A stretch of 5,381 nt of DNA from Faecalibacterium sp. UBA7177 (GTDB lineage: Bacteria > Bacillota > Clostridia > Oscillospirales > Ruminococcaceae): contig DKVN01000123.1 in assembly GCA_002491225.1 (NCBI GenBank), positions 647 through 6,027 on the forward strand. Direction: 5' to 3'. The notes beneath the pieces are model-generated. The model was not told the origin of the DNA and did no database searches. It saw only the letters and a list, made by a program, of their open reading frames with translations. A program made the position numbers and the translations under genes. Below are positions 1 through 5,381 of this stretch, piece after piece. Numbering within the stretch: position 1 is the first letter of the stretch; each line of letters begins with the position of its first letter.

Positions 1-134
1 CCGGCCGCCTCGCAGAGATGGCAGACCGTGACCGAGCCATAGGGCTGATGCTGGCACAGGCGCAGCAGGGTCTCGCTCAATGCGCGCTGCTGGTCGGCGG
101 TTTTTTAGGTGGTGCAGCTTCGGTACATGGGCAT
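1..134 (-). pseudogene. TetR/AcrR-like regulator, 5' end only, interrupted by an in-frame TAA
   Basis: Reading leftward from the ATG at 134-132, the frame gives MPMYRSCTT, then TAA (107-105), then KTADQQRALSETLLRL and, further on, YGSVTVCHLCEAAG up to the window edge. Across the stop this matches the first helices of TetR-family DNA-binding domains: a charged N-terminus, a helix of the R.L...LL.L type, and then the 'y..vtv..lc..aG' start of the helix-turn-helix. A well-spaced AGGAGG (148-143, 8 nt from the ATG) and a good promoter upstream support this start. The TAA stands where related proteins, as I remember them, usually have a Lys or Glu codon, so one substitution (AAA or GAA to TAA) would explain it. 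No convincing alternative start follows: the TTG inside 'ALSE' has no ribosome binding site. The rest of the gene lies outside the window. It could be a pseudogene, a strain-specific nonsense allele, or a sequencing error next to the A6 run. The family call is fairly safe; the broken status is less so. Confidence 0.6.
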
Positions 135-202
135 CCTCCGATCCTCCTGCGCATCCTCGCTCCTGGCGGCTGGTCAGGTTTTTGACAACGCGTGATAAAT
201 AA

Positions 203-231
203 AGGATACAGGAAAACACTGATTTTGTCAA
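203..231 (-). promoter_or_regulatory. Sigma-A type promoter of the TetR-like gene
   Basis: On the minus strand a perfect -35 TTGACA (231-226) is followed after exactly 17 bp by a -10 TATCCT (208-203, 4 of 6 consensus). Transcription would begin near 196 and lead into the AGGAGG/ATG of the regulator, leaving a leader of about 60 nt. The -35 box lies inside the inverted repeat 224-241, so a bound repressor would exclude RNA polymerase. This is inferred from sequence only. Confidence 0.65.
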
Positions 232-241
232 TTCTGACAAA
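224..241. promoter_or_regulatory. Candidate operator, 7-4-7 inverted repeat
   Basis: TTTGTCA, spacer ATTC, TGACAAA: perfect 7-bp arms in an 18-bp palindrome. Size and symmetry fit the operator of a dimeric TetR-type repressor. It covers the -35 box of the divergent regulator promoter, the usual place for an autoregulatory site. A further TGACAA half-site lies at 183-188, just downstream of the predicted regulator transcription start. The link to this regulator is inferred from position. Confidence 0.5.
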
Positions 242-252
242 TCTTTTCCACG

Positions 253-270
253 GCCTTTTCCATAAAAGGC
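253..270. repeat. Inverted repeat in the divergent control region (7-4-7)
   Basis: GCCTTTT, spacer CCAT, AAAAGGC: perfect 7-bp arms with the same geometry as the 224-241 palindrome but a different sequence. It overlaps the left arm of the next inverted repeat (267-292) by 4 bp, so the two could compete as binding sites or as folds. Its function is unknown. It may be a second operator, or chance in a locally A/T-rich stretch. Confidence 0.35.
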
Positions 271-292
271 ACAAATCCTCTTTTCTGTGCCT
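267..292. promoter_or_regulatory. Candidate activator/repressor site upstream of the symporter promoter
   Basis: AGGCACA, 12-nt spacer, TGTGCCT: perfect 7-bp arms whose centres are about 19 bp apart (about two helical turns), suiting a dimeric regulator bound on one face of the helix. Its right edge touches the position where the -35 box of the TATAAT promoter (315-320) should lie. That is the position expected for an activator replacing a weak -35, or for a repressor. Which of the two cannot be told from sequence. Confidence 0.4.
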
Positions 293-314
293 ATCCGCAA
301 ACAGGTCCCTCCGG

Positions 315-320
315 TATAAT
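315..320 (+). promoter_or_regulatory. -10 box TATAAT of the symporter gene promoter
   Basis: This is a perfect TATAAT 53 bp before the ATG of the symporter. At 16-18 bp upstream (291-298, CTATCCGC) nothing resembles TTGACA, so activity probably depends on a regulator or is weak. A second possible box is TGGTACAAT at 339-347, an extended -10 form. It would leave only about 20 nt of leader before the start codon, just enough for the AGGAGG at 357-362. Confidence 0.5.
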
Positions 321-372
321 GAAAAAAGGGATCGGCTTTGGTACAATAAAACGATGAGGAGGAATCAAACCA

Positions 373-1794
373 ATGGCAAAAACTGCTGTTTTGGACGAGC
401 ATGGCTACCGCAAGTTTGGCATGCTCGACAAACTCTCTTACGCCGCGGGCGACTTTGCCTGCAACATGAGCTTTGCCTTAAAAGGCTACATGATGATCTA
501 CTGGACCCAGTTTATGGGGCTGGACTCCTATGTCTACGCCGGGCTGCTGGTGCTCTGCCAGGTGTGGGACGCGATCAACGACCCGCTGGTGGGCGCCATC
601 GTGGACGCGGACCGGCACAAGTATAAGCGCGGCAAGTTCAAGGCGTACATCTTTGCGGGCTCGATCGGACTGATCGTGGCCGGGGCGCTCTGCTTTATGC
701 CCTTCCCCAATGCGCCGCGGATGGTCAAGAACATCCTGTTCGTGGTGGGGTATGTCTTCTGGGACGCCTTCTACACGGTGGCCAACGTGCCCTACGGCTC
801 GATGCTGCCCCTGATCACCGAGGACGCGGGCGAGCGCGCGCAGTTGTCCAGCTGGCGCAGCGCGGGCTCGATGATCGCCGGCATCGCCACCGGCGTGATG
901 ATCCCGGTGATGATCTACGACGCCTCCAACGCGCTGCGGGGCGAGATGCTCTGGGTGATCGCGCTGGTGATGGGCTGCTTTGGCTTTGCGGGCTTCCAGC
1001 TGCTGATCCGGGGCACCACCCAGCGGGTCAATGTGGATGTGCAGGCCAGGGAGGACGCGCCCAAGTTCAACGTGATCACGGCGGTCAAAAACTTCTGCCG
1101 CAACCGGCCGGCCCTCGGCGCGACCCTGGCGGCCTGCTCGATGTTCCTTGGCATGTACGGCGCGGGCACCGCCTCGACCGTCATGTTCCAGGCCTACTTC
1201 AAAAATGCGCGGATCTCGGGCGTGATGCAGATGGTCACCATGCTGCCGATGTTCCTGTTCATGCCCTTTATCGCCAAAATCGTGCGCCGCTGGGGCAAAC
1301 AGGAGGCGGCCTCGTTCGGGGCCATCTTCAGCGTGGCGGCCTGCGTGCTGATGCTGGTGCTGCCCATCACCCCGGACGGCAAGGGCCTTGTGATCTATCT
1401 GGTCTGCCAGATCATCAACGGGGTGGGCATGGGCTGCTACACCTGCGTTTCCTACTCGATGATGGCCGACGCGATCGACTACAACGAGTGGAAGTTCGGC
1501 ACCCGCGAGGAGGGCACCATCTACTCGCTGCACTCCTTCTGCCGCAAGCTGGCGCAGGGGGTCGGCCCCTCGATCGGGCTGGTGGTCGCCACCGCGATGG
1601 GCTATGTGGCTGACCTTGGCCCCGAGCAGCCCGCCGAGATCGCGCTCAAGATGCGCTACCTCGTGGCCGCGATGTACCTGCTGTCGGCCGTGCTGGAGTT
1701 TGTGGGCATCCGCTTTGTCTTTAACCTCGACAAAAAGACCCTGGGCCAGATGAACGAGGAGCTGGATGCGCGGAGAAGCGCGGCGCAGGGCTGA
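373..1794 (+). CDS. GPH-family sugar:cation symporter (MelB-like MFS transporter)
   Basis: Encodes a 473-residue inner-membrane carrier of the glycoside-pentoside-hexuronide:cation symporter family (MelB/XylP/UidB group), which moves a sugar or glycoside inward with Na+ or H+. The hallmarks are in order: the first helix with GDFACN (residues 26-31); WDAINDPLVGAIVD at 65-78, where D66 and D70 align with the cation-site Asp55 and Asp59 of MelB, followed by a basic loop ending RGKF; NVPYGSMLPLITED then ERAQLSSWR at 138-162; and in the second half DAIDYNEWKFGTREEGTIYS at 366-385. About twelve hydrophobic segments are visible and the length is typical (450-500). The ATG follows AGGAGG (357-362) by 10 nt. 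No catabolic enzyme is visible beside it, so the substrate cannot be named. A TetR-like gene stands divergently upstream, its presumed regulator. The gene converges with the ATP synthase operon and is separated from it by a hairpin terminator. The family is near certain; the substrate is unknown. Confidence 0.93.
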   Translation: MAKTAVLDEHGYRKFGMLDKLSYAAGDFACNMSFALKGYMMIYWTQFMGLDSYVYAGLLVLCQVWDAINDPLVGAIVDADRHKYKRGKFKAYIFAGSIGLIVAGALCFMPFPNAPRMVKNILFVVGYVFWDAFYTVANVPYGSMLPLITEDAGERAQLSSWRSAGSMIAGIATGVMIPVMIYDASNALRGEMLWVIALVMGCFGFAGFQLLIRGTTQRVNVDVQAREDAPKFNVITAVKNFCRNRPALGATLAACSMFLGMYGAGTASTVMFQAYFKNARISGVMQMVTMLPMFLFMPFIAKIVRRWGKQEAASFGAIFSVAACVLMLVLPITPDGKGLVIYLVCQIINGVGMGCYTCVSYSMMADAIDYNEWKFGTREEGTIYSLHSFCRKLAQGVGPSIGLVVATAMGYVADLGPEQPAEIALKMRYLVAAMYLLSAVLEFVGIRFVFNLDKKTLGQMNEELDARRSAAQG

Positions 1795-1840
1795 GTAAAA
1801 GCTGCCCATTCGCGCAGCCGCCCTGAGAGCGGATAAGATC

Positions 1841-1892
1841 AAAAAAATAGGGCCCCGGATGCGAACCGTTCTGGTTGCATCCGGGGCCCTTT
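1841..1892 (-). terminator. Rho-independent terminator of the atp operon, probably bidirectional
   Basis: The 13-bp arm GGGCCCCGGATGC (1850-1862) pairs perfectly with 1877-1889. One bulged base is followed by an inner AACC/GGTT stem and the 5-nt loop GTTCT. On the minus strand the hairpin is followed by ATTTTTTT (1848-1841), a strong U-tract ending transcription from atpC. On the plus strand it is followed only by TTTCT, a weaker but plausible tail for the symporter mRNA, whose stop codon lies about 55 bp before the hairpin. Confidence 0.88.
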
Positions 1893-2000
1893 CTCACTGC
1901 GTTGACGGCAGGGCAGGGGAGCGGCGCTGCGATTGGCCCATTTGGCTTGCCGCAGCCTGCCGCCGTACCGGCTCAGGGACCCCTGCCTCCGCGCGGGGCC

Positions 2001-2419
2001 TTACTGCCCCAGCCCCGCCGAGGACTTGACCCGCAGGCGGTTGAGCGCGCGGGCGAGGCTGGCCTCGGCGATGCGGTGCTCCTGCCGGCTCTTTTTCTGC
2101 AAAAGGGCCTCGCGGGCCTCGTCCGCCTCCCGTCTGGCGCGGGCGGCGTCGATCTCCTCCGGGCGCTCGGCCGCATCGACCAGGATCAGCACGTCGTTCT
2201 CCTCCACCTTGACCATGCCGGGGGAGACGGCGGCCAGCTGCCATTCCTCCTGCCCCGGCAGCCGCCAGCGCACGGTGCCCGGCACCACCGCCGCGATCAT
2301 GCTGTCGTGATGGGCCAGGATGCCCCGCTCGCCGTCGCTGGTGGGGATTACCAAACTCTCGCACGCGCCCTCATAGAGGGTGTGGTCGGCCGCGAGGATA
2401 TGCACGGTAAACGAGTCCA

Positions 2420-2420
<1 letters not shown>
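2001..2420 (-). CDS. atpC: F1Fo ATP synthase epsilon subunit
   Basis: Encodes the 139-residue epsilon subunit of the F1 central stalk, which couples rotation to catalysis and can brake ATP hydrolysis. Residues 1-84 form the N-terminal beta-sandwich, with GERGILAHHDSMIAAVVPG (30-48) matching the family signature 'GE.GILp.H...ia.l.pG'. Residues 87-131 are a charged, Ala/Arg-rich helical hairpin. At 90-95 it carries IDAARA, which fits the I(L)DxxRA ATP-binding motif known from bacterial epsilon subunits, so ATP-sensed regulation is plausible. Its ATG overlaps the atpD stop as TAATG, with GGTGA about 6 nt upstream, so translation is probably coupled. It is the last gene of the operon; the terminator at 1841-1892 lies about 110 bp further on. 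Length is normal. Confidence 0.96.
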
Positions 2421-3820
<1,400 letters not shown>

Positions 3821-3828
3821 AACTTGCG

Positions 3829-3835
3829 TCACCTT
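3829..3835 (-). promoter_or_regulatory. Ribosome binding site that decides the atpD start
   Basis: The minus strand reads AAGGTGA, containing AGGTGA, which complements the 3' end of 16S rRNA, 8 nt before TTG (3820-3818). The in-frame GTG at 3832-3830 is part of this site itself and would have almost no spacer to any other purine-rich SD, which argues against it as the main start. Confidence 0.55.
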
Positions 3836-3900
3836 CTCTTTATTTCAGGAAATCAACAGTCGTAATCAAACCTTTTACCGGGAAATGCCCAAAAGCGGCA

Positions 3901-4088
3901 GTCCGCGCGGGGGATGTTTCCCTGAGAATTGTGCCGGAGTCCAAATCTATGATTTGGAAACGACGGCCATGCAAGGGCCGCCCGCAAACAGCGCATGCGC
4001 CAGCATGTGCTGCGCGCGGCTGCGGCCTACTGCTGTTTAAGAGCCCCCGAAGGGGGCGTTTTCGAAGGGGAATATTCCCCGCGCGGAC
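3901..4088. repeat. Structured palindromic element between atpG and atpD
   Basis: A 12-bp perfect inverted repeat, GTCCGCGCGGGG (3901-3912) and CCCCGCGCGGAC (4077-4088), continues inward over 3913-3923 and 4066-4076. Read as plus-strand RNA, the whole 23-bp helix is unbroken, with three G.U pairs; on the minus strand these become three A.C mismatches. Inside lie TCCAAATC-TAT-GATTTGGA (3940-3958), CGGCC/GGCCG (3964-3980), an outer AAACAGC/GCTGTTT stem (3986-3992 with 4032-4038) holding a 9-bp one-bulge hairpin (3996-4018), and GCCCCC-GAA-GGGGGC (4043-4057). No target-site duplication is evident. A GTG-started frame of 86 codons crosses it on the minus strand but has no coding support. It may be a structured RNA, an mRNA control element for atpD, or a small inserted palindromic element. 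The pairing is seen directly; the role is not known. Confidence 0.5.
4043..4062 (+). terminator. Hairpin with short T-run, antisense to the operon
   Basis: GCCCCC, GAA, GGGGGC (6-bp GC stem) is followed by GTTTT on the plus strand, a weak intrinsic-terminator shape. On the minus strand, the operon direction, it is followed by TCTTAAA, too poor in U to terminate well. It could end an antisense RNA from the element, attenuate or stabilise the atp mRNA, or simply be one hairpin of the larger fold. Confidence 0.25.
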
Positions 4089-4100
4089 GGATGGGCCCAC

Positions 4101-4997
4101 TTACCGCGCCTTTTTGCGCATCCGCTGGGCGCGCGCCCCGGCGGACACCTCGGTGATCTGCTGGGTGATGGCCGACTGGCGCACCCGGTTGTACTGCATG
4201 CTCAAGGTGCCCAGCAGCTCCTCGGCGTTCTGGTTGGCGTTGTCCATCGCGCTCATCCGGGCGTTCTGCTCGCAGCAGAAGCTGTCGATCAGGGCGCTGT
4301 AGATGTAGCCCGAGACATAGCTGTGCATCATGTTGTTGAGCACCGCCGTCACGCTGGGCTGAAACTCAAACGGCTCGGCCACCGCCCGCTCGGGGGTGGG
4401 GCTGGCAAAATCCGAGCGGTGGAAGGGCAAAAGCCTCGTGCACTGGGCCTCAAAGTTCACCGAGCTTTTCATATCGGTGTAAACCAGATAAATCTTTTCC
4501 AGCTCGCCCTTGTCGTAGCCGTCCAGCAGCCGGGCGCTGATCTCGCGGGCCCGGGCCATGGTGGGGTTCTGGGCCGTGTACAAAAAACTGTGCTCGATGG
4601 GGATCTTGTGCTGCGCAAAATAGCGGCGGCCGTATTCGCCCACCACAAACAGCTTGGTGTCCGGGTGCTGGGCGAGCAGCTCGGTCGCCTTGCGGATGGC
4701 GTTCTGGTTATAAGCGCCCGCCAGGCCCTTGTCCGCCGTGATTACGAGGCAGCCATAGGTGCCGTCCAGCGGGGGCTCGTAGTCGTGGGGGTAAAAATAC
4801 CGGCTGTCCACATCGCTGGCGGTGCGGAAGATCCGCTTGATCTCGCTGCGCAGCGCCTCAAAGTAGGGGCGGGTGTTGTCCAGCCCGGCCCGGGCGCGGC
4901 GCAGCTTGGTCGAGGCGATCAGGTACATCGCGTTGGTGATCTTGCGGGTCTCCTGCACGCTGGCGATGTGGTTTTTGATCTCTTTTGTGCCGGGCAT
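4101..4997 (-). CDS. atpG: F1Fo ATP synthase gamma subunit
   Basis: Encodes the 298-residue gamma subunit, the rotating central shaft inside the alpha3beta3 ring of F1. The N-terminal helix carries KEIKNHIASVQETRKITNAM (5-24), with the conserved I-x-S-(V/I)-x-x-T-x-K-I-T-x-A-M pattern, followed by ASTKLRRA. The central Rossmann-like domain has TADKGLAGAYN (87-97), equivalent to the 'SDRGLCGGLN' element of E. coli. The C-terminal helix has NARMSAMDNANQNAEELL (245-262) and YNRVRQSAITQQITEV (269-284), the gamma signature. The family is usually 285-295 residues, so the length is normal. The ATG follows the atpA stop by 3 nt, and GGAGG within the end of atpA (5009-5005) gives a 7-nt spacing. The tail RMRKKAR is basic. 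Downstream comes the unusual gap with the palindromic element before atpD, where close spacing is the rule. Confidence 0.96.
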   Translation of the reverse strand: MPGTKEIKNHIASVQETRKITNAMYLIASTKLRRARAGLDNTRPYFEALRSEIKRIFRTASDVDSRYFYPHDYEPPLDGTYGCLVITADKGLAGAYNQNAIRKATELLAQHPDTKLFVVGEYGRRYFAQHKIPIEHSFLYTAQNPTMARAREISARLLDGYDKGELEKIYLVYTDMKSSVNFEAQCTRLLPFHRSDFASPTPERAVAEPFEFQPSVTAVLNNMMHSYVSGYIYSALIDSFCCEQNARMSAMDNANQNAEELLGTLSMQYNRVRQSAITQQITEVSAGARAQRMRKKAR

Positions 4998-5000
4998 GGC

Positions 5001-5381
5001 TCACCCTCCGCTCGTTTCGTCCGCCGGATGGGCCGAGGCCATGTACCGGTCGAGATACGCATGCGCCGTGGCAAGGATCTCCTGCCGGTCCTCGTCGGGC
5101 AGCTTGCCGGTCAGCTCGATGCGGCGGCAGAGGTCGGGGAGCGCCTCCTCGGCATAGGCGAGCAGCCCGGCGCGGAAGGCCTCGATCTCCTCGAGCGGGA
5201 CATTCTGCATCACATGCCCCAGCGCCGCCACCAGCAGGATGACCTGCTCGTGCTGGCGCAGGGGGCTGTACTGGGGCTGACGCAGCAGGCGCATCAGCCC
5301 CTGGCCGTAGGTCAGCTGGCGCTTGGTGGCGTCGTCGAGGTCGCTCGAAAACTGGGTAAAGACCTCCATCTCCCGGTACTG
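5001..5381 (-). CDS. atpA: F1Fo ATP synthase alpha subunit, C-terminal part (runs off window)
   Basis: The last 126 residues of the alpha subunit, the non-catalytic nucleotide-binding partner of beta in the F1 hexamer; the 5' part lies beyond the right edge. The frame is open to the last base, and QYREMEVFTQFSSDLD opens the stretch, matching the conserved 'yReleaFaqFgsDLD' segment. Next come KRQLTYGQGLMRLLRQPQYSPL, the typical 'L.rG.rl.ellKQpqysPl' helix, and HEQVILLVAAL. The remainder is the helical C-terminal domain ending ADETSGG. The internal Met at 5369 is therefore not a start. The P-loop domain is outside the window and cannot be checked. The TGA (5003-5001) is 3 nt from the atpG ATG, and the atpG ribosome binding site is inside this reading frame, so the two are probably translationally coupled. 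Confidence 0.95.
   Translation of the reverse strand, partial: QYREMEVFTQFSSDLDDATKRQLTYGQGLMRLLRQPQYSPLRQHEQVILLVAALGHVMQNVPLEEIEAFRAGLLAYAEEALPDLCRRIELTGKLPDEDRQEILATAHAYLDRYMASAHPADETSGG

Noticed and set aside
182..210. Plus-strand TTGACA at 182-187 as the symporter -35
   Set aside because: At 17 bp the -10 would be GATACA, a poor match. The start would lie about 155 bp before the gene, and the minus-strand promoter overlapping it is far better.
77..346. Minus-strand 89-codon frame over the divergent control region
   Set aside because: Its start has no ribosome binding site and it crosses the promoters. It is in a different frame from the TetR-like homology, and its composition is that of translated non-coding DNA.
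192..626. Plus-strand frame starting in the control region and entering the symporter gene
   Set aside because: It begins amid promoter elements, has no ribosome binding site, and overlaps the first quarter of the symporter in another frame.
1801..1818. Small inverted repeat GCTGC/GCAGC after the symporter stop, considered as its own terminator
   Set aside because: It has only 5 bp and no T-run follows; the hairpin at 1850-1889 is far stronger.
478..1842. Long open frame on the minus strand opposite the symporter gene
   Set aside because: It is antisense to a clear GPH transporter, is rich in His/Arg/Asp/Gly as expected from third-position GC bias, and shows no recognisable domain.
1893..2000. 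GC-rich stretch between the terminator and the atpC stop, with a 6-bp GCTGCG/CGCAGC repeat
   Set aside because: The arms are short with a 19-nt loop. No gene, promoter or convincing structure is visible; it is probably the 3' untranslated region of the atp mRNA.
3841..3900. Separate promoter for atpD in the gap (TTGATT with a weak AAATAA-type -10)
   Set aside because: The match to consensus is weak in both boxes and the spacing places the start on top of the ribosome binding site; atpD is more likely read from the operon promoter.

Overview
The window suggests a GC-rich Gram-positive anaerobe, most likely a clostridial gut Firmicute of the Oscillospiraceae/Ruminococcaceae type. Clues are strong AGGAGG-type ribosome binding sites, an SD-led use of GTG/TTG starts, and a MelB-like sugar symporter paired with a TetR-like regulator whose N-terminus resembles clostridial versions. 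The taxon is an inference from style and remembered family patterns, not from a search.

Layout. (1) Positions 1-134, minus strand: the 5' end of a TetR/AcrR-type regulator gene, running off the left edge, with an in-frame TAA at its tenth codon. (2) Positions 135-372: a divergent control region. It holds a good minus-strand promoter for the regulator, a 7-4-7 inverted repeat over that promoter's -35 box, two more inverted repeats, and a TATAAT box without a recognisable -35 serving the plus-strand transporter gene. (3) Positions 373-1794, plus strand: a GPH-family (glycoside-pentoside-hexuronide:cation) symporter. (4) Positions 1841-1892: a strong hairpin terminator between convergent genes, with its best U-tract on the minus strand. 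(5) Positions 2001-5381, minus strand: the 3' part of an F-type ATP synthase operon, in transcription order atpA (only its C-terminus), atpG, atpD, atpC.

The ATP synthase genes encode the F1 subunits alpha, gamma, beta and epsilon. They are tightly coupled: 3 nt between atpA and atpG, and a TAATG overlap between atpD and atpC. The exception is a gap of about 280 bp between atpG and atpD, which is the most unusual part of the window. It contains a long imperfect inverted repeat (3901-3923 with 4066-4088) enclosing several nested hairpins. It may be a structured RNA, an internal expression-control element, or a small inserted palindromic element. I could not identify it as a known family.

The transporter and the ATP synthase are functionally separate units that meet tail to tail. 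The divergent regulator and transporter look like a classical local regulator-target pair, but in this sequence the regulator appears broken or needs an unusual start.
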